Assembly (NCBI GenBank): GCA_002327255.1
Contig: DCUM01000210.1
Coordinates: forward strand, 1-18,826
Direction: 5' to 3'
Length of the DNA: 18,826 nucleotides
From: a bacterium UBA2214
GTDB lineage: Bacteria; Zhuqueibacterota; Zhuqueibacteria; Residuimicrobiales; Residuimicrobiaceae
In this document: positions 8,996 through 15,790 of the stretch, piece by piece
Layout of the letters: each line of letters opens with the position of its first letter
Position numbering within the stretch: position 1 is the stretch's first letter
The notes under the pieces: model-generated
The model's input: the letters and a program-made list of their open reading frames with translations, nothing else
Database searches by the model: none
What the model was told of the DNA's origin: nothing
Program-made: the position numbers and the translations under genes

Positions 8996-9140
8996 ATGAA
9001 ACGCGCGAAAAGCACGAAACAGCGTTCTTTCGTGTATTTTCCGGATTCTTGTTAACGCCGAATGCATCGGAAACGCGGATACCAGCCGGATTGCTGGTTT
9101 CTACTCGCAACACCGAAGCGGAGTATTTCGCGCGTTTCAT
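8996..9140. repeat. 145-base element with perfect 15-base terminal inverted repeats
   Basis: ATGAAACGCGCGAAA (8996-9010) is the exact reverse complement of TTTCGCGCGTTTCAT (9126-9140). Inside are three more hairpins: CACGAAA (9013-9019) with TTTCGTG (9028-9034), CCGA (9058-9061) with TCGG (9067-9070), and ACCAGC (9081-9086) with GCTGGT (9093-9098). There is no open reading frame of note, so any mobility would need help from elsewhere (MITE or REP-like). The CGCGAAA/CACGAAA/TTTCGTG vocabulary resembles degenerate intergenic repeats that I recall from other environmental bacterial genomes, but this is from memory only. Confidence 0.6.
9013..9040 (+). terminator. Possible terminator of the A2M gene
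   Basis: A 7-bp stem (CACGAAA/TTTCGTG) with an 8-base loop is followed by TATTTT. It starts about 30 bases after the A2M stop codon. The stem is AT-rich and the T-run is short, so its strength is doubtful. It belongs to the inverted-repeat element at 8996-9140. Confidence 0.35.
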
Positions 9141-9300
9141 AGTTTAACAGCAACGGCCAAATTCATAAAAGGCGTGATCAACGCGAAAAATCAGCAGACC
9201 GTTTTCGGCGTTGCTCCCCATCCTGTACATGAGACACAGGCCTTGATCCTGATCCTGGCTGTTCATAATCAGGCTGTAAAAACCATCGGAGCATTGCATC

Positions 9301-11028
9301 ATGAAATTTCACATACCCTTTCAAAGCCTGTTGGCCGCCATTTTGTTGTTTTCTTCCATGATTTCAGCGCAAGAAGCGTTTTCGCCACAGCTGCGCGAGC
9401 TGGAGAAAAGCTTTGGCGGCCGATTCGGATTCATGGCCAAAAACCTCCGCAGCGGCGAAGTGATCTCCTGGCGCGAGCACGAAAAATTCCCGAGCGCCAG
9501 TCTCATCAAATTGCCCATCCTGACGGCATTTTATCATCAGGTGGCCGCGGGCAAGCTGGATACGCTTCAGGAAGTCGTTGTCGAAGCATCGAACCGCGTC
9601 GCCGGATCGGGCGTCCTGCAGCACTTTTCACCAAAGCCGGTCATCCGGCTTGCGGACGCCGCCTTGCTGATGATCATCCTCAGCGACAATTCGGCCACCA
9701 ACCTGGTCATCGATGCGCTGGGAGCGACCCACACCGATAGACTCAATAGTGTCAATGAATACATGCGCTCGCTCGGTTTGCAGAATACCCGTTTGTGGAA
9801 CAAGGTGATGGCGTGGGATACAAAGACCGATTCCTCGGAATCGATCAGATATGGACTGGGCGTCTCGACGCCGGCGGATATGGTGCTGCTGCTCGAAAAG
9901 CTCTATCGCGGGGAATTGGCGGATTCACTCCTGTGCCGCAAGATGATCGACATTCTCGCTGCCCAGGAGTACAAAGATGCCATCCCGAGGCTGCTGCCCA
10001 AAACGGTGCGGGGAATGCGCGTGGCGCACAAGACCGGCGGAGTCACCGGCGTGCGCACAGATGCCGGTCTGGTTCTCTCGGCGCCACTGGATATGGCCGT
10101 GGCGGCCTTTTGCGATCAGGCCGTCATCCCGGAGGCCGCGGAGGGTGATCAGGCCAAATGGGCGATCGCCACGGCGGCGCGCCTGGCCTGGGATCATTTC
10201 AATCAGAGCACGTACCTGGAAACAGAAGAAGCGACGCAAGCCGACTGGAATCCCTATCCGGGCGGCGCGTGGAGCCGCGTTTTTGTGTCCCATGCGCCCT
10301 TCCCGCATGTTTCGAGGGAGGCGGGCTGGCACTACGGCGATAACTATTTTCCGCGCGATCCCCATTATGGCGACAGCAGCATCGTCATCATCGTTCCGAG
10401 CCAGTGCAGAGCGGCCGTGGAGGGGATCGATTTGATCGTTCACTTTCATGGCTGGAATAATGACAATCTCGGCGTCCTGGAGAAATTTCGTTTGCCGCAG
10501 CAGCTGGCGGCGTCCCGGAAAAACGCCATCCTGGTGCTGGCCCAGGGACCCTGGCGTGCTTCCGATTCCGGGGGTGGCAAGATGGAGGAACCCGGGGGGT
10601 TCCGGCGCTTTGTCGAGGAGATTGTGGAGGTTCTCCGGCGTGAAGGACGCCTGGGTGCGTCAGGAATTGGCAAGATCATCGTCAGTGCGCACAGCGGCGG
10701 TTACCGGCCGGCCATCTGTGCCGTCAGCAGAGGCGGGCTCGCCGACAGGATCAGCGCGGTATTTTTATTCGACGCCTTCTATGCCATGACGGAAGAATTG
10801 ATGCCATGGCTGCAAATGGACAAAAAGCACCGGCTGCGCTCGGTTTATACGGATCATCTCGCCGACGAGCATGCCGCTTTCGTGACCTTGTTGAAACAAA
10901 ACGATATCGGTTATAGTGAAATGTTACAGCCCGAAGAGCGCGTGGTGCTGGAGCCGACCACCGAGTGTCACAACTGCGTTGTTTTCAACCGTTTTCAGCG
11001 CTGGCTGGAAGCCGAAGCGAGACCGTGA
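9301..11028 (+). CDS. Exported beta-lactamase-like domain fused to an alpha/beta-hydrolase-like domain
   Basis: A 575-residue two-domain protein. A Sec signal peptide (about 1-23, ending near ISAQ) leads into a class A beta-lactamase/transpeptidase-type serine hydrolase fold. S67-L-I-K70 is the SxxK nucleophile motif, S128-D129-N130 the SDN loop, and K244-T245-G246 the KTG strand. The omega-loop region (about 163-192) shows no ExxLN; TRLW is followed by NKVMAWDTK, so the deacylation Glu of true beta-lactamases appears absent. From about 310 a second domain carries an oxyanion-type HFHGW (381-385), a nucleophile elbow AHSGG (Ser465), FLFDAF (Asp491) and TECHNC (His557), a plausible Ser-Asp-His triad. 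Two hydrolases on one exported chain suggest a peptidoglycan, peptide or ester substrate, but no substrate can be named. The start follows GGAG (9288-9291). Confidence 0.85.
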   Translation: MKFHIPFQSLLAAILLFSSMISAQEAFSPQLRELEKSFGGRFGFMAKNLRSGEVISWREHEKFPSASLIKLPILTAFYHQVAAGKLDTLQEVVVEASNRVAGSGVLQHFSPKPVIRLADAALLMIILSDNSATNLVIDALGATHTDRLNSVNEYMRSLGLQNTRLWNKVMAWDTKTDSSESIRYGLGVSTPADMVLLLEKLYRGELADSLLCRKMIDILAAQEYKDAIPRLLPKTVRGMRVAHKTGGVTGVRTDAGLVLSAPLDMAVAAFCDQAVIPEAAEGDQAKWAIATAARLAWDHFNQSTYLETEEATQADWNPYPGGAWSRVFVSHAPFPHVSREAGWHYGDNYFPRDPHYGDSSIVIIVPSQCRAAVEGIDLIVHFHGWNNDNLGVLEKFRLPQQLAASRKNAILVLAQGPWRASDSGGGKMEEPGGFRRFVEEIVEVLRREGRLGASGIGKIIVSAHSGGYRPAICAVSRGGLADRISAVFLFDAFYAMTEELMPWLQMDKKHRLRSVYTDHLADEHAAFVTLLKQNDIGYSEMLQPEERVVLEPTTECHNCVVFNRFQRWLEAEARP

Positions 11029-11057
11029 AGCGCTAACTTATTGCCGGCTCTGGACGA

Positions 11058-11081
11058 AGCCGCGTTTCTTCAGCCGCGGCT
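11058..11081 (+). repeat. 7-bp inverted repeat after the hydrolase fusion gene
   Basis: AGCCGCG (11058-11064) pairs with CGCGGCT (11075-11081) around a 10-base loop, 29 bases after the stop codon at 11028. No T-run follows, so it could be a Rho-independent terminator only in a loose sense. The rest of 11029-11283 shows nothing recognisable. Confidence 0.4.
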
Positions 11082-11283
11082 CGATGCCGGGTTCGCGGTC
11101 AAGGTCAATCGTATGCAATTATCGTTTCTTCACGGCCGCTGGCGTCAGGGATAAACATTCTGAGGGCTGCCGCGGTTTGCGCAACCAGGCGAAAAACCTT
11201 CCTGAGAGCCGCCAATGAAACAGTCATCACGCATTTCCGCCCGGCGGCAACGAGGAGGAGGTGTTTCCAGTGAGGATGGTTCG

Positions 11284-12177
11284 ATGAAATCCAGTTTCCT
11301 ATATAAGGTATCCGGCCGTTTGGGGCTGGTTTGTCTGATTTTACTGGGAGTATTCCACGGGGCTCCGGCCGGCCCGAAAAGGCGTCCGCCCACCTCGGCG
11401 GAAAAAGAGTTTCATATCCAGATGCTCTGTTCTCTGCGCACGGCTCTCCCCGAGGGACCGGCCGGTTGGCGGGTCGATGAAGAGACGCCCCTCAAACCAT
11501 TAAAGCGCGTCCTGGTCGGACAGGAGAAAGTGCCGTTTGCGGTTTCATTTACCAGGAGCTGGCGGGACCCGTTGAGCCGGAGAAAAAAGGATCAGGACAA
11601 AGAGAGAGAGGAAAAACTCATCGAGCAGAGCCGCGCGCAAGCCGATCGCGCGGAAAACATGGCCACTATCGATGCGCTCACCGCCCAGCTGAAAGAAGCC
11701 AATGATCGCGGGGATAGAGAGCAGTCGCAGACGCTGCACAATCAGATCAACCGCCTGCTGGTTGAGGAGAATCCCGATCGCCTGCAGGCCGAAGCCGCCA
11801 GGCAGGAGATGAAAGAGGGGCTCGACGCGAAATCCGGCTATTTGCGCGTGACGCTGGAGATCAATCGTTTTGCGTATGCGCTTGCCAATGGTGCTGAGCA
11901 TGCCCTGAAGGTTCAACCGGAACTGGTCTTTTATCGCACAGAGCCCGGGTTCGATCCGGATGGGCTCTGGCAGGAGGGCAGCAGCCTGGTGTTTCTCGGC
12001 AAAGGCTGGCAATTTCATGACGGTTCTCCCGCCATCATGCATGCCGTGATGCCCGTGGGCGTGTTGCACACCGCGGCCTATGGAATGGTCATTTCCGTGC
12101 AGGGGGAGGAGAAGCGGGTGCGGCAATTTCTGGAAGAGATAAATTGGAAACTTTTAACCAGGTTGCTGAACCGTTAG
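11284..12177 (+). CDS. Exported coiled-coil protein of unknown function
   Basis: I do not recognise this 297-residue protein. The ATG at 11284 gives a clean signal peptide: Lys/Arg, then LGLVCLILLGVFHGAPA with an Ala-x-Ala cleavage site, so the mature protein begins near GPKRRPP. GAGG at 11272-11275 lies 8 bases upstream of that ATG. An in-frame ATG at 11215 would add 23 polar residues ahead of the signal peptide and has a weak ribosome site. Roughly the middle third is very rich in Lys, Arg, Glu, Asp and Gln with heptad-like spacing (RRKKDQDKEREEKLIEQ onward), so it is probably a helical coiled coil. The C-terminal third looks like mixed beta strands (LVFLGKGW, MPVGVLHTAAYGMVISVQG). It is convergent with the EEP gene, whose stop is 9 bases away. 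No catalytic motif was seen. Confidence 0.75.
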   Translation: MKSSFLYKVSGRLGLVCLILLGVFHGAPAGPKRRPPTSAEKEFHIQMLCSLRTALPEGPAGWRVDEETPLKPLKRVLVGQEKVPFAVSFTRSWRDPLSRRKKDQDKEREEKLIEQSRAQADRAENMATIDALTAQLKEANDRGDREQSQTLHNQINRLLVEENPDRLQAEAARQEMKEGLDAKSGYLRVTLEINRFAYALANGAEHALKVQPELVFYRTEPGFDPDGLWQEGSSLVFLGKGWQFHDGSPAIMHAVMPVGVLHTAAYGMVISVQGEEKRVRQFLEEINWKLLTRLLNR

Positions 12178-12186
12178 CGGACCGTG

Positions 12187-13056
12187 TCAGGGCAGACAGG
12201 CTTCTATCAGGACAGGATAATGATCCGAAACAAAACGGCCATCCCATCTTTCCGCAATCAGTCCGTGCTGCGTCACCTGCCAGGGGCCTTTCACAAAGAT
12301 AAAATCGATCAAATACCCCGGCTGCAGCCGGTCGCTGAAGGCATTGAACGACTGCGTGCCGCCATAATGACCGCTTTGGCTGAGGAATTCGCTGTCGTAC
12401 CAGCCCGTGGAAGGATGAATCAGGAACTGGTAGGCGCTGTCGGTCCGTGTGCAGTTGAAATCGCCGCTGAGGATGCAGGGATGGTTTTGGGCGAGGAGTT
12501 GAGCGCGTTGCGACACGAGCCGTGCGCTTTGGCGGCGCGCGTGTTCGCCGATATGATCAAAGTGGGTGTTGAAGAAATAAAAGGGCCGTTCATTGAAAGT
12601 GTCGATGAAATGACCCCAGGTCACGATGCGGGGCAGTGCCGCATCCCAGCCGCGGCTGCCGATGGAATCTGGTTTTTCGGAGAGCCAAAAGGTGCCCGAT
12701 GCGACAAGGGTGAAGCGATCGGGGCGATAGCCAATGGGCGCATACTCGCCTTTCTCTCGGCCGTCATCGCGGCCAACCCCGATCCAGCGGTATCCGGGCA
12801 ACAGCTTCTGCAAATCCAGGAGTTGATGTTTCAGGACTTCCTGGAGACCGACGAGATCGCTGTGGTGAAAGATCAGCGTGCGGGCTACCATTTCCTTGCG
12901 CAGCGGCCAGGCATGGGCGGCGTCTCCCGGATTGTCGTAGCGAATGTTATAGCTCATCACCCGCAGGGGCTCGGCCGCGGGCGCCGTGTCGATGAGCGCC
13001 GCGCCATAAAACAGGCTGATTAAAACGGCCATTTGCAAGGGAGGTACGTTTTTCAT
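12187..13056 (-). CDS. Secreted endonuclease/exonuclease/phosphatase family protein
   Basis: A 289-residue metal-dependent phosphoesterase of the EEP superfamily (DNase I, CCR4 and sphingomyelinase relatives), exported by a signal peptide (about 1-28, ending APAA). The active-site set is complete: N37 (SYNIRYDN), E73 (LVGLQEV), H165 (NTHFDH), D199 and N201 (SGDFN), D251 (DFIFVK) and D278-H279 (SDHYPV). The PLRKEMVA and RGWDAALPRIVTWGHF stretches are typical of secreted bacterial members annotated only as EEP family. The substrate could be nucleic acid, a phospholipid or an inositol phosphate; the sequence does not decide. The start at 13056 is set by AGGAG (13065-13061) four bases upstream; the longer in-frame start at 13095 would put 13 polar residues before the signal peptide. 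Confidence 0.92.
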   Translation of the reverse strand: MKNVPPLQMAVLISLFYGAALIDTAPAAEPLRVMSYNIRYDNPGDAAHAWPLRKEMVARTLIFHHSDLVGLQEVLKHQLLDLQKLLPGYRWIGVGRDDGREKGEYAPIGYRPDRFTLVASGTFWLSEKPDSIGSRGWDAALPRIVTWGHFIDTFNERPFYFFNTHFDHIGEHARRQSARLVSQRAQLLAQNHPCILSGDFNCTRTDSAYQFLIHPSTGWYDSEFLSQSGHYGGTQSFNAFSDRLQPGYLIDFIFVKGPWQVTQHGLIAERWDGRFVSDHYPVLIEACLP

Positions 13057-13060
13057 GGCA

Positions 13061-13065
13061 CTCCT
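13061..13065 (-). promoter_or_regulatory. Shine-Dalgarno fixing the EEP start
   Basis: The minus strand reads AGGAG followed by TGCC and ATG, a strong site with 4-base spacing. It decides the start at 13056. Confidence 0.75.
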
Positions 13066-13099
13066 TTTTTCTGAAACCTGAACCGAGCGATCCATCTCT

Positions 13100-13126
13100 T
13101 TCCCGGAAGCCCTCAGCTTTCGGGAA
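13100..13126 (-). repeat. 11-bp hairpin in the EEP 5' UTR
   Basis: TTCCCGGAAGC (13100-13110) pairs with GCTTTCGGGAA (13116-13126), one position being a wobble or mismatch, around a five-base loop. It lies 44 bases upstream of the EEP start, probably inside its leader RNA. It could protect the transcript, bind a regulator, or be the remnant of a terminator facing the other way. Confidence 0.5.
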
Positions 13127-13169
13127 GATAGAAAAAGTCAAACGAATCGTTCACATAAAGTGAAAGTTA

Positions 13170-13280
13170 ATGAAATTCATTCTTAAATGCAAACGGATGC
13201 TGCGCCCCGGAATGTGTCCTGACTGCGGCGCCATGGTCCACACCGCGAGGCGCGCAAAAAGGAAAAGCAGGACAGCCTGA
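13170..13280 (+). CDS. Possible 36-residue Cys-containing small protein
   Basis: An ATG at 13170 opens a 36-codon frame ending in TGA at 13278-13280. The product begins MKFILKCKRMLRPGMC and continues PDCGAMVH, then a basic tail rich in Arg and Lys. C7, C16, C19 and H25 could together bind zinc (CPDCG is a typical zinc-ribbon knuckle). The ribosome site is poor (AAGTGAAAG upstream). It could equally be chance or the relic of a longer zinc-ribbon gene. No neighbour supports it. Confidence 0.25.
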   Translation: MKFILKCKRMLRPGMCPDCGAMVHTARRAKRKSRTA

Positions 13281-13474
13281 TCCGGGATTTATAATGGGTA
13301 CAGCAATAAAGCGCACAAGGGAGTACGTTTTTGGAGCACAAATAATTTTAGATGCAACCAGCCATTCGGCCCCTGGTCTTTCAGGCCTTGGTGGTTTTGA
13401 ATAATGCAGAAAGGGTGAAAGTTAAGAAAAAATCTTGGTGTCCCAACGCCAGGGAAAAAGGACTCGCCAGGAAC

Positions 13475-13589
13475 CTGTCGGATTGATATTGTAAATACTT
13501 GATTTTATAAATGGACTACTTTTGAGGCCAAATTTACTGGTATTTTATAATCAATAGCTTATAATATGGGAAACCTTCAAATCCGACAG
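13475..13589. repeat. AT-rich block bounded by 10-base perfect inverted repeats
   Basis: CTGTCGGATT (13475-13484) is the exact reverse complement of AATCCGACAG (13580-13589). The roughly 95 bases between are very AT-rich and contain a second, imperfect inverted pair, TTGATTTTATAA near 13500 and TTATAATCAA near 13547. A cruciform, a small non-autonomous element or a regulator-binding region are all possible. No open frame fills it. Confidence 0.5.
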
Positions 13590-13738
13590 ACTCCCAGGGC
13601 ATTGGTTTAATATATTTTAAAAGCCGTTGCGCCGGGGATCCATATCATCGTAAATGGCCAATGGCGGGCATTTTATTCAGCGAATATCCTCATATTGTGG
13701 ATACTGGTGCAATACGGAGAAAAAAAAATAAAAATTTG

Positions 13739-13767
13739 TTGAAATTGTTATCAAAATAGTTTATTTT
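13739..13767 (+). promoter_or_regulatory. Candidate promoter of the pilin-like gene
   Basis: TTGAAA (13739-13744) is followed after 17 bases by TATTTT (13762-13767). The -35 matches 5 of 6 and the -10 matches 4 of 6 consensus positions. It lies in strongly AT-rich DNA, where such matches arise easily. It would give a leader of about 125 bases. Confidence 0.35.
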
Positions 13768-13899
13768 TAATTGAGAAGACGAACTTGCATTGCGATCACC
13801 TCCGCGTCTTGCCCGCATCCTTGCCAGGCATTCTTGTCGAGAAAAAAAGTACACCACCAATTTTAATACATCAGCGTTTAACAAGCAAAAGGTAACCAT

Positions 13900-14298
13900 A
13901 TGGGACAACAACAACTTTTGCTGCTGGTGATTGCCATCGTGATCACCGGCGTGGGGATTGTCGTTGGTTTTACCATGTTTCACAACGCCGCCGATGCCTC
14001 CCAGGTCGATGCGGTGACGCAGGAGTGCGTATCCATGGCGGCGCGGGCGCAGATGTATTACATGACGCCGGCCTATCGCGGGGGCGGCGGGTACAGTTTC
14101 ACGGGCGTCACCATCGAAAAGATCTTGCCAGCCTCCGCCCATCATGCAGCGGGCGAAAATGAACACGGCACCTTTACCATCACACCGCAGGACAGCACCG
14201 CCGAGATCGTCGGCACACCCCGGCGTAGTACCGCTGCCAACCGGGTTGTCACCCTGAAAGTTACCGCCAAAACCATAAGCACGCAGATTTCGGAATAA
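13900..14298 (+). CDS. Small pilin-like single-membrane-helix protein
   Basis: A 132-residue protein. Residues 1-5 are MGQQQ, followed at once by a hydrophobic helix (LLLLVIAIVITGVGIVVGF, about 6-24) and then a soluble domain with many small and polar residues. The plan is that of a type IV pilin or pseudopilin, including AVTQECVSMAARAQMYYMTP, which resembles the extended N-terminal helix. There is no type III leader peptide with a Gly before the helix, so it is either unprocessed or not a true pilin. I recall similar MGQQQ-type hypothetical proteins from FCB-group genomes. AAAAGG (13887-13892) precedes the ATG by 7 bases. It has its own likely terminator, so it is probably monocistronic. No pilus assembly genes are nearby. 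Confidence 0.75.
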   Translation: MGQQQLLLLVIAIVITGVGIVVGFTMFHNAADASQVDAVTQECVSMAARAQMYYMTPAYRGGGGYSFTGVTIEKILPASAHHAAGENEHGTFTITPQDSTAEIVGTPRRSTAANRVVTLKVTAKTISTQISE

Positions 14299-14300
14299 CC

Positions 14301-14319
14301 AGCGCCGGGCGCTATTTTT
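14301..14319 (+). terminator. Intrinsic terminator after the pilin-like gene
   Basis: AGCGC (14301-14305) and GCGCT (14309-14313) form a GC-rich stem with a three-base loop, followed directly by ATTTTT. It begins two bases after the stop codon. The stem is short (5 bp) but the layout is classic. Confidence 0.55.
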
Positions 14320-14374
14320 CGGACTTTGACGCATCGTTCCCGCCATCAGCCCCCTTTACCCGTCCCGGAATTCT

Positions 14375-14401
14375 TTGTCGCGGATGGGTGTTTTCTATTA
14401 T
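14375..14401 (+). promoter_or_regulatory. Candidate promoter of the phosphatase-upp pair
   Basis: TATTAT (14396-14401) is a 5-of-6 match to a -10 box. TTGTCG (14375-14380) lies 15 bases upstream, which is shorter than ideal. It sits between the upstream terminator and the ATG at 14461. Confidence 0.3.
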
Positions 14402-14460
14402 GCTGCAAACATTCCTTATCTCGCTACGGCGTACGGCCTCAACCCAGATCGAGAAGAGCC

Positions 14461-15777
14461 ATGGACAGACAATTTGATGTTTTGTATGGTACGTCTTTGC
14501 AGGATGCTCCGGAATTGGCGCGGGTCATCTTTGAAGAGATGAAGTTTTTGCATCAGATATCCTTAAAGCTCTCCGAAAAGATGCCTTTGTCGACCCTGCT
14601 GTACGAAATCATGGAGAGCAGCAAGCTGGTGGCCCGGGCCGAAGCGAGTTCTTTGTTACTTTACGATTCCAGGGATAAAAAGCTCCACTTTCAGACAGTG
14701 ACCGGCGCCAAGGCGGAAATGGTTAAAAAGTTCAGCCTCCGACTGGGAGAGGGGATTGCGGGCTGGGTGGCCCAAAAAAAGCAGCCGCTTCTCATCGAGG
14801 ACTGCTATCGGGATGAGCGATTCAATCAGGAATTTGACCGCCATACCCAATTCAGGACGCGATCGATGATCTGCGTTCCGATGTTGCGAAAAAATAAATT
14901 GATCGGCGTGCTGCAGGTCATCAATAAAAAGGGGGGCGCCTGCTTCACTCCGCGCGATCTCATCCTCTTCGAAACCCTGGCCGCGCAATGTGCCATTGCC
15001 ATCGAAAACGCCCGGCTCGTGGAAGTGGAAGTCGCTGCGGAATCGCTGCGCCATGAACTGGAAAAGGCCCGGGAGATACAGCAACAGCTTTTGCCCGGAC
15101 AACTGCCGGACTATCAGGATTTGGAGGTTGCCGCACAACTGGTGCCCGCGGAACATGTCGGTGGTGATTACTATAACATATTGCGCCTGGATGAGCGCCA
15201 CAGCCTTTTCATGGTCGCCGATGTCACCGGCAAGGGCATACCGGCCGCGCTGCTGGTATCGACGCTGCATTCAGCACTCCTGACCTATCTCAAAATGTAT
15301 CGCGACCGGGTTGAACCGCTCGATCTGGTTACTGCACTCAACCGCGTGCTGCTGGATTGCACCGGCGGCACCCGTTTTGTCACCTGCTGGTTCGGCCTCT
15401 ATGACCACCCCCATCGCACCCTGACCAGCATCAATTGCGGGCACAATTACCCCTATCTTGTTTCTGAACGTTCAGAACACGTGCGTGCCCTGGAACAGGG
15501 CGGACTCTTTCTGGGCATTTTTGACCGGCCCTATCAAACAGAAAAGGTGCAGCTCATCCCAGGAGACGTGATCGTGTTCTTTTCGGATGGCGTGACCGAG
15601 GCGGAAAACAGCCGCCGCGAACTCTATGGAGAAGCCCGCCTCCTGCAGCTGCTGGCAGCGATGCGAAGAAACTCCGCCCGGGAGATTCTCAACGCCATCA
15701 CGCGGGATATCGGGCAGCACGTCGGCCGCGCCAAACCCAGTGATGATATCACCTGCGGTGTCATTCGCATCATCTGA
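14461..15777 (+). CDS. GAF domain + SpoIIE-type PP2C serine phosphatase
   Basis: A 438-residue cytoplasmic signalling protein. After a short N-terminal helix, a GAF domain (about 45-185, with SSLLLYDSRDKKLHF, GEGIAGWVA and RSMICVPM) senses a small ligand or another signal. A helical linker (about 188-215, ending REIQQQLLPGQLP) connects to a SpoIIE/RsbU-type phosphatase domain. Metal-binding residues are intact: D236 (GGDYYN), D254 (ADVTGKG), D376 (FSDGVTEA) and D428-D429 (SDDIT). Such enzymes dephosphorylate anti-anti-sigma (STAS) proteins in partner-switching pathways; no STAS protein or anti-sigma kinase is in the window, so the target is unknown. The start at 14461 follows GAGAAG; the in-frame ATG at 14326 would add 45 low-similarity residues. 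upp follows after 13 bases, so the two are probably co-transcribed. Confidence 0.92.
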   Translation: MDRQFDVLYGTSLQDAPELARVIFEEMKFLHQISLKLSEKMPLSTLLYEIMESSKLVARAEASSLLLYDSRDKKLHFQTVTGAKAEMVKKFSLRLGEGIAGWVAQKKQPLLIEDCYRDERFNQEFDRHTQFRTRSMICVPMLRKNKLIGVLQVINKKGGACFTPRDLILFETLAAQCAIAIENARLVEVEVAAESLRHELEKAREIQQQLLPGQLPDYQDLEVAAQLVPAEHVGGDYYNILRLDERHSLFMVADVTGKGIPAALLVSTLHSALLTYLKMYRDRVEPLDLVTALNRVLLDCTGGTRFVTCWFGLYDHPHRTLTSINCGHNYPYLVSERSEHVRALEQGGLFLGIFDRPYQTEKVQLIPGDVIVFFSDGVTEAENSRRELYGEARLLQLLAAMRRNSAREILNAITRDIGQHVGRAKPSDDITCGVIRII

Positions 15778-15790
15778 AAAGGATTACGGC

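Larger units (their letters stand above)
8982..9300. other. 319-base gap between A2M and the hydrolase fusion gene
   Basis: The gap holds the inverted-repeat element at 8996-9140. A hairpin follows at 9180-9212, where AACGCGAAAA pairs with TTTTCGGCGTT with one bulged base. Upstream of the next gene TTGATC (9243-9248) and CATAAT (9264-9269) could form a weak promoter, but the spacing is only 15 bases. A GGAG at 9288-9291 precedes the ATG at 9301 by 9 bases. I see no gene here. Confidence 0.55.
13057..13899. other. 843-base intergenic region
   Basis: This is the longest stretch without a confident gene. Left to right it holds a 5' UTR hairpin for the leftward EEP gene (13100-13126), a possible 36-codon ORF (13170-13280), an 11-base direct repeat (GTGAAAGTTAA at 13160-13170 and 13415-13425), an AT-rich block flanked by 10-base inverted repeats (13475-13589), and a candidate promoter for the pilin-like gene (13739-13767). 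Base composition drops sharply in AT-rich 13485-13770. No degraded known gene could be recognised. Confidence 0.6.

Noticed and set aside
8996..9140. CRISPR array or insertion sequence
   Set aside because: There is only one inverted pair, no regularly spaced direct repeats and no transposase ORF; it is kept only as an inverted-repeat element.
9301..10200. Acquired antibiotic-resistance beta-lactamase
   Set aside because: The omega-loop ExxLN is missing, the domain is fused to a second hydrolase, and no mobile-element context surrounds it.
12184..13023. 279-codon plus-strand frame opposite the EEP gene
   Set aside because: The minus strand encodes a complete EEP active site with a strong ribosome site; the plus frame has no motif and begins without one.
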